A DNA stretch of 64,000 nucleotides from Saltatorellus ferox (lineage in GTDB: Bacteria > Planctomycetota > UBA1135 > GCA-002686595). Shown piece by piece: positions 52,406 through 62,241 of this stretch (the stretch's first letter is position 1; each line of letters begins with the position of its first letter). The DNA lies in the NCBI GenBank assembly GCA_007751475.1, contig CP036434.1:5151524-5215523 (forward strand), read 5' to 3'. The notes below the pieces were generated by a model. It made no database searches. It worked only from the letters and a program-made list of their open reading frames with translations, and had not been told where the DNA came from. A program made the translations under genes and the position numbers.

Positions 52406-54625
52406 ATGGCGCTCCCCTCCCTGATGACCGCGTGCTGTCTCTTGACAGCGTTGGCCCCCTCTTCACAGGAACCCGAGCCCGTCACCGGCGGCGCCGCGCG
52501 CATCGCCGCGTGGGAGCAGCACTCGGCGATGACCGCGGCGCTCCCCGAGGATGCCCCTGCCTGGCGCGCTCTGGGTCCGAAGAACTGCGGCGGCCGCATC
52601 GAGGCGGTCGACTCGCCGCGCGGTAAGCCCGGCGTGATCTACGCGGGCGTCGGATCGGGCGGCGTGTGGAAGTCCGTCAACGGTGGGCTCTCGTGGAAGC
52701 ACGTCTTCGCGAACGAATCGACCTTCGCCATCGGCGACGTGACCGTGGATCCGAACGACGAGAACACCGTCTGGGTCGGCACCGGCGAAGCGCACCTCGG
52801 CGGCATGTCCTACGACGGCACGGGCGTCTTTCGCTCCATCGATGGAGGCGAAACCTGGGAGAACCGCGGGCTCGTCGACAGCGCTCGGATCGGCAAGGTG
52901 CTGATCGATCCGCGCAACTCGAAGTGCGTGCACGTCGCGGTGATCGGACCGCGCCGGGGCGCCTACGAGGGACGCGGAGTCCACGTCAGCCGGGACGGCG
53001 GCGCGACCTGGGAGCAGACGCTCTTCGCTGGCGACGAGGTCGGCATCATCGACCTCGCCCGGGATCCGTTCGATCCTGACCGCCTGTGGGCCGCCGCCTG
53101 GGACCGCACGCGGCGCGGAGAGGGCGGCGTCTTCCGCAGCAACGACGGTGGCGCGACCTGGAAGAAGCTCGAGGGCGGACTGCTCACGGGCAACGACGTC
53201 GGACGCGTGGCGGTGGCCGCCTCGGCCGCCCGGGAGGGCGTGGTCTATGCGCTGATGGTCGACCACTCGCCGCCAGGGGAAGGACGCTACGACGTCGGCG
53301 GCGCGCTCTATCGCTCCGACGACGGCGGCGACAGCTGGGCACGGACCTCGAAGGAGTACGTCGACACCTATGTCGGCTGGGACTTCTGCGACGTGATAGC
53401 TTCCCCGGACGACGCGGATCAGGTCTACGTCTGCGGCTTCCGCCTGATGGTGTCGCAGGACGGCGGCGTCACTTTTCAGCGCGGCGGCGAGAAGGTCTTC
53501 CGCCTCCAGGATCACCCGGGCCAGGGCATGCACCTCGACATGCACGACCTCTGGATCGACCCCGGGAACCCCGACCGCATCCTGCTCGGCACCGACGGCG
53601 GCCTCTACGTTTCGATGGACCGCGCGAAGAGCTGGCTCCATCTCAACAACCTCCCCATCGCCGAGTTCTACACGGTGTACCTCGATGGCGCCGAGCCCTT
53701 CGGCATCTGGGGCGGCACCCAGGACAACGCCTCGCTCACCGCGCCTTCGACCGCCAGCCTCGAGGACGCGCTGCCCGACGACTGGACCTACGTGTTCCTC
53801 GACCCGTGGGACGGCGGCGACGGGTTCTCGACGTTCCCCGATCCGAGCGGCGACGGAACGGTCTACTACGAACAGCAGAACGGCGAGATGCGGCGGAAGA
53901 GTCCGGGCGCGCCGCTGCGCTGGGGTCGCGAATCAGGCCAGCGCATCACCCCGAGGGCCGGTGAAGGCGAGCCTGCGCTGCGCTTCGCCTGGAACACGCC
54001 GTTCTTCCCCTCCCGCCACGGCGAGAACGTCCTCTACTGCGCGGCCCAGGGGGTCTATCGCTCGACGGATCGCGGCGACGGCTGGAAGCCGATCAGCGAG
54101 GACCTGACCGGCGGCCACGGCAGCGTGACCGCGCTCGCGGAGTCTCCCCTGGACCCCAGCCGGCTCGCCGCCGGCGCCGGGCGCGGGCATGTGTCGGTGA
54201 CCACCGACGGCGGAGAGAGCTGGACGAACGTCGGCCCGAACCTGCCGCGCAACGGCCTGCTGCGCCTCGCGCTCTCTCCCCACGACCCGGAGCGAATCCA
54301 CGCATGCCTCTCCGGGATGGGGATGAGTGACGTGCGCCCGTACCTCTACGTCACCGAGGACTTCGGGGCGACCTGGAGCTGGCTCGGCGAGGCGCTGCCC
54401 CACGCCGGCGTCAACGTCGTCCTCGAGGACCCGGCCCAGGACGGCACCCTCTACGCAGGCACCGACCTGGGCGTGTACACGAGCCGCGACGGCGGCAAGA
54501 GCTGGAACTCCCTTTCGAAAGGCTTCCCCACGGCGCCCGTGCTCGACCTGGCGCTGCACTCGAAGAGCCAAACGCTCGTCGCCGTCACGCACGGCCTGAG
54601 CGCCTTCGCCCTCGAGCTGCCGTAG
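52406..54625 (+). CDS. BNR/sortilin-like repeat protein (exported)
   Basis: 739 residues. A short N-terminal signal (LPSLMTACCLLTALAPSSQ) is followed by many Asp-box (BNR) repeats: VYAGVGSGGVWKSVNGGLSW-like units, GVFRSIDGGETWEN, GVHVSRDGGATWEQ, GVFRSNDGGATWKK, ALYRSDDGGDSWAR, GVYRSTDRGDGWKP, HVSVTTDGGESWTN and GVYTSRDGGKSWNS. These form a beta-propeller of the VPS10/sortilin or WD40/YVTN-like type. The family has no single activity; it is often called a glycosyl hydrolase without evidence of catalysis. Its stop is 35 bases from the end of the convergent sigma-factor fusion gene. Confidence 0.85.
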   Translation: MALPSLMTACCLLTALAPSSQEPEPVTGGAARIAAWEQHSAMTAALPEDAPAWRALGPKNCGGRIEAVDSPRGKPGVIYAGVGSGGVWKSVNGGLSWKHVFANESTFAIGDVTVDPNDENTVWVGTGEAHLGGMSYDGTGVFRSIDGGETWENRGLVDSARIGKVLIDPRNSKCVHVAVIGPRRGAYEGRGVHVSRDGGATWEQTLFAGDEVGIIDLARDPFDPDRLWAAAWDRTRRGEGGVFRSNDGGATWKKLEGGLLTGNDVGRVAVAASAAREGVVYALMVDHSPPGEGRYDVGGALYRSDDGGDSWARTSKEYVDTYVGWDFCDVIASPDDADQVYVCGFRLMVSQDGGVTFQRGGEKVFRLQDHPGQGMHLDMHDLWIDPGNPDRILLGTDGGLYVSMDRAKSWLHLNNLPIAEFYTVYLDGAEPFGIWGGTQDNASLTAPSTASLEDALPDDWTYVFLDPWDGGDGFSTFPDPSGDGTVYYEQQNGEMRRKSPGAPLRWGRESGQRITPRAGEGEPALRFAWNTPFFPSRHGENVLYCAAQGVYRSTDRGDGWKPISEDLTGGHGSVTALAESPLDPSRLAAGAGRGHVSVTTDGGESWTNVGPNLPRNGLLRLALSPHDPERIHACLSGMGMSDVRPYLYVTEDFGATWSWLGEALPHAGVNVVLEDPAQDGTLYAGTDLGVYTSRDGGKSWNSLSKGFPTAPVLDLALHSKSQTLVAVTHGLSAFALELP

Positions 54626-54659
54626 CCGCCGCCCCGTGCCTTGCCCATGAGGGGCGCTG

Positions 54660-57260
54660 CTACTCGGCTTCCAGCCGGAAGGTCGGGATCTCCCGGGCCT
54701 CGCTCCCCGCCAGCGGTGGCGATAGCTCAAGGGTTTGGGGCGCATGGCCCTCGGAGTCGAGGCTCAGCACGTACTCGCCCGGCGGAAGGAAGGGGATGTG
54801 GAACTCACCCATCGGGTTGTCCAGGCGTCGGGTGATCAGGACGAGTGGATGCTCTCCCTCGATCGTCAGCACAACCGGAATCGCGTTGCCGCCCGAGTCG
54901 AGCACCCGGCCGGTCAACGAGGCGGTGGGAAGGTGCGCATCCTCCAGCACGAATTCAGCGGCCACTGAGCCCGCCTGCATGTCGTTGAGCTGAAGGAGCG
55001 CGTCGCCCATCCACCGGCCGGGGAGGTGAAGCGAAAGGTCGTAGGTCGCGTCCAGGCAACTGGGCGCCTCGAACGTACCGTCTTCGCGGACGTCGACCTG
55101 GAAGAACGCCATGGGCCCTTCCTCTCCGGGCGCAGCGCCGCGCACGTGAAAACCGTTCAAGGGGACGCCGTTCGCGCTGAACGCGCGGCCGAGGAGGGCG
55201 AGCGGCGCTGGGAGGGACGGGCTCCATTCGGAGGCCTGCCCCGCAGAGATCAAGACCGTTCCTTCCAGGCCTCCCCCATCGCGGCCGGTATCGACGGTGA
55301 CCTTCACCTCGCCGGTGCAGAGCATGGGGAAGACGTAGGACCCCGCCTCATCCGTTGTCGCCTCGGCAAACGACAGATCCCATTCGGCGCCGGTGACCGA
55401 AAGGTGAGCGCCTGGCACGGGCTGGCCGAGGTGGTCGGTGAGCGTCCCCGTCAGTGATCCAGCGTCTCCTACGACGACCTCGACCTCTGCGCTTCCACCC
55501 GGGGCGATCTCGACTGTCTGCGCTCCGGTGTCCGTCCGGGGGCCACGGGCGACGACGCGAAAAGCGCCTGAGCCGAGGCGATCGGTAGAGAAGCCTCCTC
55601 GCTGGTCGGTCTTGAGAAGTAAGGCGGCAGCGGGATAGGCGTAGCCCCCATCGCGAGGGATTGGTCTTCCGGAGGACTTCACGCCTGCGAATACGATTTT
55701 GACGACGGCCTGCGCCACCGGAGCGCCAGAGGGCGTGACAACGCGGCCATGGAGTTCGCCTCCCAGCGCCTGGAGCACGAGGGTCACTCCGACCTCGGGA
55801 TCGGTGGGCTCGTACACACCGGGCATCTCCTGCAGGGAAGGCTGCATGCCCGGCGCGCGAGCGCCGATGCACTGGAGCTTTTTGGCGTGTGGAATTGCGA
55901 ATCGGCCTTGGGCGTCGGCATACCCGGCCAGAAGAGAGGTATCCGGCGCGCCGTTCCCCTGGCTCATCCATATCTCGGCGCCCGGGACGGCGCGGCCCTG
56001 CTCGTCGATAACGCGTCCGCGGAGGGTCATGCCTCCGCCGACGCGCAGGACGATCTCCGCCGTCTCTCCCGGCTCCACTTCGACGCTGGCCTCCGGGCGG
56101 CTTCTAACGTACGAGCCGTTGCGCCATGCGCGCGCGTGGACGGATCCCACGGGCAGCGAGGTGAAGAGTCTCTCTCCGCGCGCATTCGTAGAGACCTCCA
56201 CGGAGTCGTGCCATCTGGAGGTGGAGAAGCGCGCCAGGCTGACTCCAACGTGGGGCATCGGTTCTTCCGTCCCTTCATGGAGGACTCGGACAAGCACCGC
56301 GCCGGTCGTAGCGGACAGCCCATGCATTTCCGGAGCCGCAGGCTCGGGTGGAGCGAGTTGCGCGACATCGGTGACATCGGCGGCTGCGTCGGCTCTCGCG
56401 CTGGAGCCCTCGGGTGCCTGGACCTCGAGGAGATCCACAAGCGTGACCTCCATGGCTGGCTCGGGCAGTTCAGGTGCGGCCGCGAGTCTCTCCTCAGACC
56501 CGCTTGGCTCCGCGCCTCTCCACAGGCTGCCCAGCAGCACGAGAGACAAAAGGGCGGCCACCAGGACGGCGAACTTCTTCATGGCGATAGGGACGAGCCA
56601 AGTCGTCGCGAGTGAGGAGGCTGATGAGGCGCCCGAAGGTGCGCTGCATCCAGCGTGGGACGCCGTGGCGCGGAAACTCTCTGCTCGGAAGCCCTCTGCG
56701 GTGAGACTCCCAAGGCCGGCGGCGGCCATTGCCCACGAACGCAGGTCGCGATCACCGAGGTCCTGTCGTAGCTTGCCTCGCGCCCGCGAGAGCCGGCTCG
56801 AGACGGCGTTGGGCGTCGTGTTCAGCCGCCGAGCGATCTCGCGCGGCGCGAGACCATCGAAGTAGCGCAGCACCACGACCTCGCGGTCCTCCGGCGCGAG
56901 CGCAGCGACGGCCTCGGCGACGCGCCTCTGCAGCTCGATGCGCTCGTCGACACCCGCTGCGCCGCCGCTTGCCCCCGCAGCGCCCGAGGCGTTCCCTCGC
57001 GCGGACCCGGCCTCGACCTCGCGTGCCCGTCGATTGGACTCCGAGCGCACGGTCATCCGCGCGAGGTTCCGGGCGGTCGCTGCCAGCCACCGCCTCAGAC
57101 CGGCGGGGTCCTGTCCCCCATCCAGGTCGCTCTGCCACGCGGCCAGAAGAGCCTCCTGCGAGACATCCTCCGCCCGCTGCGCGTCCCGCAGCACATCGCG
57201 GGCCAGCCCACGCACCCAGCGAGCGTGCGCCAGCCAATCCTCCTCGCCTTCGTGCTTCAT
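54660..57260 (-). CDS. ECF sigma factor fused to membrane helix and carboxypeptidase-regulatory-like domains (1)
   Basis: 866 residues in one frame. Residues 8-60 are sigma region 2 (VRGLARDVLRDAQRAEDVSQ, then EALLAAWQSD); about 105-165 is region 4 (LAPEDREVVVLRYFDGLAPR, RRLNTTPNAVSSRLSRARGK). After a Ser/Ala-rich linker, Met227 begins a helix (MKKFAVLVAALLSLVLLGSL), followed by about 620 extracytoplasmic residues with carboxypeptidase-regulatory/CnaB-like units starting near 410, 497, 607 and 787 (for example LRGRVIDEQGRAVPGAEIWM). It could be a membrane-tethered sigma factor that senses the envelope. The ATG at Met227 (56582) could also start a separate surface protein. Confidence 0.85.
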   Translation of the reverse strand: MKHEGEEDWLAHARWVRGLARDVLRDAQRAEDVSQEALLAAWQSDLDGGQDPAGLRRWLAATARNLARMTVRSESNRRAREVEAGSARGNASGAAGASGGAAGVDERIELQRRVAEAVAALAPEDREVVVLRYFDGLAPREIARRLNTTPNAVSSRLSRARGKLRQDLGDRDLRSWAMAAAGLGSLTAEGFRAESFRATASHAGCSAPSGASSASSLATTWLVPIAMKKFAVLVAALLSLVLLGSLWRGAEPSGSEERLAAAPELPEPAMEVTLVDLLEVQAPEGSSARADAAADVTDVAQLAPPEPAAPEMHGLSATTGAVLVRVLHEGTEEPMPHVGVSLARFSTSRWHDSVEVSTNARGERLFTSLPVGSVHARAWRNGSYVRSRPEASVEVEPGETAEIVLRVGGGMTLRGRVIDEQGRAVPGAEIWMSQGNGAPDTSLLAGYADAQGRFAIPHAKKLQCIGARAPGMQPSLQEMPGVYEPTDPEVGVTLVLQALGGELHGRVVTPSGAPVAQAVVKIVFAGVKSSGRPIPRDGGYAYPAAALLLKTDQRGGFSTDRLGSGAFRVVARGPRTDTGAQTVEIAPGGSAEVEVVVGDAGSLTGTLTDHLGQPVPGAHLSVTGAEWDLSFAEATTDEAGSYVFPMLCTGEVKVTVDTGRDGGGLEGTVLISAGQASEWSPSLPAPLALLGRAFSANGVPLNGFHVRGAAPGEEGPMAFFQVDVREDGTFEAPSCLDATYDLSLHLPGRWMGDALLQLNDMQAGSVAAEFVLEDAHLPTASLTGRVLDSGGNAIPVVLTIEGEHPLVLITRRLDNPMGEFHIPFLPPGEYVLSLDSEGHAPQTLELSPPLAGSEAREIPTFRLEAE

Positions 57261-57420
57261 CCAAAGGCCAGATTGCAGCGGCCGCCCAACTCTTGCAGGG
57301 ATTCTGGCTTTCCTCTGGAGCAGAGGGAGCCGGCACCGATGTCATCGCCCCGCCGGGGCGGCAGCGGGCCAACCCCGAGCGACTCGCCGATCGAAGCCGG
57401 AACTCCCCGAAGCTTGGTGG

Positions 57421-59385
57421 TCAGGGGACTTCGATTCGATTGATCGTGTCGGGCGCGAGCTGGATCGGCACGCGCTTGACCACTTCCCAATCCTTCAGGA
57501 TCTGGAGCTCGGCGGCGGCTTCGCTGACGGAGACCACCGCCGATAGGCCGCCGTCGAGCTGGAGATCCGTCGAGGAACTCGATCCGCGGGACGTCCTCGA
57601 CGAGATCATCAGCCGCTTTCCCGTTCCATCCAGGATCCGCACGGCCTTTGGCACAGGACTCATTCCCGAGCAGTCGATGACCACGTCGAGGTTGCGCTCG
57701 ATCTCGATCTCCAGCTCTTCATCGGTGAAGCCGTCGTCGCCTGGATCCAGGGTCGCCGTCACGATCCCCGGCCTGCTGACCTCGAGGTCCACGCCTCGCC
57801 GCGGCACCTGGTTCAGGACGGCCCTGCCTTCGCTGTCCGTGATCCCGGTCGCTCCGTTCCGCGACATGAGCGAGTTCCGAGTCCGTTGAAGAATGAAGCG
57901 AGCTGCCACGGTCGCACCCGGCACGCCTCGACCCTCCCGGGTCACCACGCGAACGTGGAGCTCTTCCACGGCAGCATCCGCCGGAAGGCGAAGCTCCAGA
58001 TCTTCCGTGCCGGCAGCAACCTCCGGACGCACGATGGACAGGTACGAGGGAGAGGTGAACGCGCGGACGTCGTAGCTGCGCTCCAGAAGCCCACCGATCT
58101 TGAAGACCCCTCGTTCGTCCGTTCGATCCCTGAGGGATCGGCCGGAAGCCCTCGATTCGAGGGACGGAGAGTCCCCATCCAGGTGATCGAGGATCGTTGG
58201 ATTCAAGAGCTCCACGGCCCACCCCTCGAGCGGACGGCCCTCGCTATCGAGGACGCGGCCCTGAATGCTCAAGAGATTCGGCTGAAGCTGAAGGTCGAGC
58301 GGTCCGACGCGCACGCTCTTATGGTTCCAGGCCTCGTCGTAGGGCAAGAGCGCCGTTCCAGCGGACGAATGGGCCGCCGCGAGCGGGGTGCCGAACGGAA
58401 TCCCTTGCCCCCGGACGAGTTCCCACTGCCCCGATGAGTCGGACTCCGTGCGGGCATCGCCCAGAAAGATCGTGGCTCCCTCCACGAGCTGTCCCTCGAT
58501 GTCGCGAACCACGCCGAAGAAAACCGAGTCGCTGCTCTTGCGCAGGGGTTCCGAGTCGACCTCGGAGCGCAGCCCGATCACCAGGCTGAAGTCATCGGCT
58601 TCGGGCACCGGGGTCGAAGTCGCCAGGAATCCGTCCGCGACCGTGGAGAGGGGCGCGCTTTCGAACACCGGCACGTCGCGGATCTCGAAGGTCCCATCGG
58701 CGTTGCCGCTCCAGGTGAGTTCGACCTCCGTGGACCGCTCGAGCGAACGCGGAAATCCAGACAGGCCTCGCCACGGAATCGACATGCTCATCGCTGCGCC
58801 GGGAACGGGCGTGCCGTCGCCGGAGACGACCACCCCTCCCAGCGTCACGACGCGGGCGACCATGATCACGGCTTCCTCGCTTTCCAGGTGACGACTCACG
58901 GCTCCGGCGAACACCGTCCGGTGCCCCTCGTGCCTGGCGCTGAGGATCGCAGACGCGCTTTCCATGGTGACCTCGAATCGCCCGTCGCCGCCCGTGACCG
59001 CCAGGACCTGAGTCTTACCCCGACGGACGATCTCCGCGCCGGCCACGGGGGCACCGCCGGTGTCAAGGACAAGCCCCTTCGCGGTCCAGGGTTCGGCTGG
59101 CGAGGTGGAGTCGCTAACGGTCCCTGTCGGTACGCCTGCGGGGATCTCCGCAGGCGTCGAGAGCGGGCTCGCCCCGGCGTCGGTGCGAGTCACCGTCGCA
59201 TCTGGCACCGCCAGCTCTTCCACCTCGGCTCCGCTTTCCCCAGCGTCCTTCGGGCCCGGGCTCTGCTCGAACGTCACCGCTGGGCCGGGCCCCTGCTCGA
59301 CCGCTCGCCCCTCCGAGGAAAGCTTCCAGACGAGCACAGCCGCCAAACCCACCACGCAGAGACTCGCCACCAGTGCGTTCTTCAT
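57421..59385 (-). CDS. Membrane-anchored carboxypeptidase-regulatory-like repeat protein
   Basis: 654 residues. One N-terminal helix (NALVASLCVVGLAAVLVWKL, residues 3-22) followed by at least five CnaB/carboxypeptidase-regulatory units, near 108 (GLVLDTGGAPVAGAEIV), 185 (GVVVSGDGTPVPGAAMS), 292 (GVVRDIEGQLVEGATIF), 375 (GRVLDSEGRPLEGWAVEL) and 481 (VVTREGRGVPGATVAAR). It has the same layout as the C-terminal parts of the two neighbouring sigma fusions but lacks the sigma domain. It lies 160 bases upstream of the sigma fusion on the same strand, so they may be co-transcribed. No catalytic residues seen. Confidence 0.8.
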   Translation of the reverse strand: MKNALVASLCVVGLAAVLVWKLSSEGRAVEQGPGPAVTFEQSPGPKDAGESGAEVEELAVPDATVTRTDAGASPLSTPAEIPAGVPTGTVSDSTSPAEPWTAKGLVLDTGGAPVAGAEIVRRGKTQVLAVTGGDGRFEVTMESASAILSARHEGHRTVFAGAVSRHLESEEAVIMVARVVTLGGVVVSGDGTPVPGAAMSMSIPWRGLSGFPRSLERSTEVELTWSGNADGTFEIRDVPVFESAPLSTVADGFLATSTPVPEADDFSLVIGLRSEVDSEPLRKSSDSVFFGVVRDIEGQLVEGATIFLGDARTESDSSGQWELVRGQGIPFGTPLAAAHSSAGTALLPYDEAWNHKSVRVGPLDLQLQPNLLSIQGRVLDSEGRPLEGWAVELLNPTILDHLDGDSPSLESRASGRSLRDRTDERGVFKIGGLLERSYDVRAFTSPSYLSIVRPEVAAGTEDLELRLPADAAVEELHVRVVTREGRGVPGATVAARFILQRTRNSLMSRNGATGITDSEGRAVLNQVPRRGVDLEVSRPGIVTATLDPGDDGFTDEELEIEIERNLDVVIDCSGMSPVPKAVRILDGTGKRLMISSRTSRGSSSSTDLQLDGGLSAVVSVSEAAAELQILKDWEVVKRVPIQLAPDTINRIEVP

Positions 59386-59413
59386 GCCGCGAGGCTAGCA
59401 AGTTCCGTGCAGT

Positions 59414-59700
59414 TTGGCTCGGCGTCCAACAGGAGGGCGCCTTCCAGGTGCTTTCGGATTCCACCAGGAGCGGCCGTCGAAGGCAGTGCTGAACGATCTC
59501 CGCGATGGCTCGACCGGGCCGGGCAAGCTTCATGGCCAGGCGGGCATTCTCGGCAGTTACCCCGGCATCGTGCCCCGCATGATGGAGTCCTATCCGTCGA
59601 TCTGAACGCCGTCATCCCCGACGCAGCGGACGACTCGTGGGAGAACAACACCGAGGTCTACCTGCAGCACATGCGCGACCGATTTTCTCGAATCGGCTGA
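59414..59700 (+). pseudogene. Frameshifted gene remnant (unidentified family)
   Basis: Two protein-like stretches follow each other in different plus-strand frames: KAVLNDLRDGSTGPGKLHGQ then AGILGSYPGIVPRMMESYPS (stop at 59605), and, beginning in the next frame at about 59600, DLNAVIPDAADDSWENNTEV then YLQHMRDRFSRIG (stop at 59700). Joining them needs one frameshift near 59598. There is no plausible start codon with a signal. The family is not recognised; the case rests on codon-like composition and sequence character. Confidence 0.4.
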
Positions 59701-59733
59701 ACGATTCGACGCGCTCGCGCCATGGGATAGGTG

Positions 59734-62241
59734 ATGGAAGAGCCCATGAATCGACCACCGCAACGAGGGGAGGGTCCGCCGAGCCTTGAGTCGGCACTCC
59801 AGCACCTTGGGTGGGTTCGTCAGCTCGCTGCTGTGCTCGTGGGCGGTGGTGCGGACGCCGATGACGTCGCGCAAGAGGCATGGAGAAAGGCGCTCGAGAA
59901 CCCTCCTCCCCTGAGCGTGGGCTGGAAGGCCTGGCTGGGCGGCATCGTGCGCCACACGGCTCGCGATCGAGGCCGCGCGGAGTCGCGCCGCACGCAGCGG
60001 GAGATTGACGCCGCCGCGCCTGGGAGAGTCCAAGAAGACCCTGCAGCTCTACTCGAACGAGTCGAGGAAGAGCGTGCTCTGGTGCGGCTCGTGACCGGTA
60101 TGGAGGAGCCCTATCGGACTCTGCTCCTGCGCCGGTTCTTCGACGGCTGGAGTATCACGATGATCGCACAGGCCGATGGCCTACCAGAGGCCACCGTTCG
60201 CACGCGACTCCGCCGCGGCCTCGAACGCCTGCGCGAACGAGCGGCTCAAGAGCGCGGTGCGGGCACCGAGCGTTGGCTCTCAGGGCTCGCTCTCCTTCGG
60301 CCTGACCCCACCACCGTGGTGACCGCCGCCTCCCTCTCGTCCAGCTGGACGTTCGTCGCCATCGCGTTTCTCATGCTCAAGACCCTGGGTCTCTTCGCCG
60401 CCGTCGCGGCGCTCGCCTTCGTTGCCCTCGGCCCTGGATCCATGGATTCGCCGGAAGCGGTCGAACATGACGATCCGGTGAGCGCCGCGCCAGCGGAGTC
60501 GCTGGTGGCGATTGCAAGCGACTCGTCTCGATCGCAGGGCTCCGGCGTCGAGGATCCCCGTGGAGGATCGGAGGCCAGCGCGCCTCCTGCCTCGAAGCGA
60601 CCTGATCCAGTGGAGCGAGGACTCCGGGTACAGGGCCAGGTCCTCACGGGCGAGCTTCCCCTGGAGATGGACGGTTGCAGCGTTGTCTTCGGGAGCTTCG
60701 ACCTCGATGTCGAAGCCACCGCCTCAGCTGAGATTGGCCCCGAGGGACGCTTCCAGCTATTCGTCGGAGAAGAGATCGCGACCGATGGCGAGCGAGTTCG
60801 AGGCCGGCTCGTTGGCGATCCCACGTTCGGCGCGACACAGGTTGAGCTCGAACTTCGCTCCGAGATCGTCGTGCGGCTACCGCCAACGCTTCTCGCGCAC
60901 GGACGGGTCTCCACGACCCCCGCTGTCCCGCTCGGCGAGGCCTGGGTTCACTTCTCTGACGCCGACGGCGCTTGGTTCCTCGGCTTCTGTCAGGTAGAAC
61001 CGGATGGGACCTTCTCTTTGCCGATCAGGCCGCACCATTGGGTGAGTCAGATCCACTTCACGGTCTACTCCAACGGTCGGAAGGTCCTTGAGGAAGTCGT
61101 CGAACTCGCGGCGCTCACGTCGGCTCGAGGGCTGCACTACGACTTCGAGATCTCCGTCGTTGAACTCGTCGTCAAGGACCTTGAAGGCCGTCCCGTCCCA
61201 GGCGCAAAGCTCGTCCTCGATTCGGTACCAGAGCAGCTGTTCCAGCAGTCCGAAGTGGAGCTTGGAACCGCCGGAGCCATGGATCTGAACCTCCCGCTCG
61301 AGAGATTCCAGTATGTCGTCCAGGCGCCTGGTTTCGAGCCCAGGACTGGCCGCTTCGATGTGGAGCCACCTGGGTCCGAGCCGCAGCGCGTGGAGGTCGT
61401 GCTGAGTCGGGCCAGCGAGGCCTCGGCGAGAAGCAGCCCCGTCCGCCTCCATGGAACCGTCACTCTTGGTGGCAGCAAGAAACTGAAGGACGCCTACGTG
61501 TCCGCGTCCGCCCAGGCCGAGTCGTGGAGCGTTGGGCACGCCCTCTACTTCGACGGTGTGCGCACCGACGGGAACGGCCAATACGAGCTGATGCTGCCTC
61601 GCCCCGGGGTCTACATGGTGACGGCTTCCCACCGGGACGGGCCGATGTCCGACACCCGGCCTCTTTCCGTGATGCATGAGCTACGCTTCGACGTGGACCT
61701 CACGCCTGAGTCCCAGGTGTTTCTGCGCCCGATGGGTGCAGTCCATGAGCTTCCGCAAACCCACGGACTCGTGGAGTGGCTACGGGTTCAGGACGCAGGG
61801 GAATCTCTATCTCTCACGAGAACTGGATGGCCTCACTCGCTCACCGTGCAGCCTGATCGATCCTACAGCGTCATGGGGCGACTGATGGGCACGGACCTTT
61901 TCGGCGAGACCCGGATCGACAGCGCTTTGATCGCGCAGGGAAGACCCGTCCCCGTGTCGTTCGCCCGAGCCACCATCGCCTCCGGGAAGCTGCTGAGTTC
62001 CGCTGGCGTCCCGGCGGTTGGAGCACGCGTCATCGCGTCACCGGGTGCTGGCGCCTATCGGCTGGCTCCAAAGTCATGGCGCTCGGCCGTCACGGACGAC
62101 GCCGGTGACTTCCAGGTCTTCGCGCTCGGCCACTTCGGGGGCGAGGAGACGCTCGAACTCACCGTGGAGTCTGGCCCATGGGGCCCGCGAACGGTGTTCA
62201 CCATGAACCTCTTGGGTCATGGGACGCTGACTCTCGAGTGA
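59734..62241 (+). CDS. ECF sigma factor fused to membrane helix and carboxypeptidase-regulatory-like domains (2)
   Basis: 835 residues from the ATG at 59734 (a GTG lies one codon earlier, another ATG at 59746). Sigma region 2 is near residues 20-75 (LAAVLVGGGADADDVAQEAW) and region 4 near 115-170 (GMEEPYRTLLLRRFFDGWSI, DGLPEATVRTRLRRGLERLR). One helix near 207-235 (TFVAIAFLMLKTLGLFAAVA) precedes a large extracytoplasmic part with repeat units near 300, 476 (VVKDLEGRPVPGAKLVL), 570 and 747. It matches the fusion at 54660-57260 in layout but is divergent in sequence and lies on the opposite strand. Confidence 0.85.
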   Translation: MEEPMNRPPQRGEGPPSLESALQHLGWVRQLAAVLVGGGADADDVAQEAWRKALENPPPLSVGWKAWLGGIVRHTARDRGRAESRRTQREIDAAAPGRVQEDPAALLERVEEERALVRLVTGMEEPYRTLLLRRFFDGWSITMIAQADGLPEATVRTRLRRGLERLRERAAQERGAGTERWLSGLALLRPDPTTVVTAASLSSSWTFVAIAFLMLKTLGLFAAVAALAFVALGPGSMDSPEAVEHDDPVSAAPAESLVAIASDSSRSQGSGVEDPRGGSEASAPPASKRPDPVERGLRVQGQVLTGELPLEMDGCSVVFGSFDLDVEATASAEIGPEGRFQLFVGEEIATDGERVRGRLVGDPTFGATQVELELRSEIVVRLPPTLLAHGRVSTTPAVPLGEAWVHFSDADGAWFLGFCQVEPDGTFSLPIRPHHWVSQIHFTVYSNGRKVLEEVVELAALTSARGLHYDFEISVVELVVKDLEGRPVPGAKLVLDSVPEQLFQQSEVELGTAGAMDLNLPLERFQYVVQAPGFEPRTGRFDVEPPGSEPQRVEVVLSRASEASARSSPVRLHGTVTLGGSKKLKDAYVSASAQAESWSVGHALYFDGVRTDGNGQYELMLPRPGVYMVTASHRDGPMSDTRPLSVMHELRFDVDLTPESQVFLRPMGAVHELPQTHGLVEWLRVQDAGESLSLTRTGWPHSLTVQPDRSYSVMGRLMGTDLFGETRIDSALIAQGRPVPVSFARATIASGKLLSSAGVPAVGARVIASPGAGAYRLAPKSWRSAVTDDAGDFQVFALGHFGGEETLELTVESGPWGPRTVFTMNLLGHGTLTLE

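Noticed and set aside
54601..54660. Terminator between the convergent BNR and sigma-fusion genes
   Set aside because: Only a short GCCCC/GGGGC pairing with a long loop and no T-run was found.
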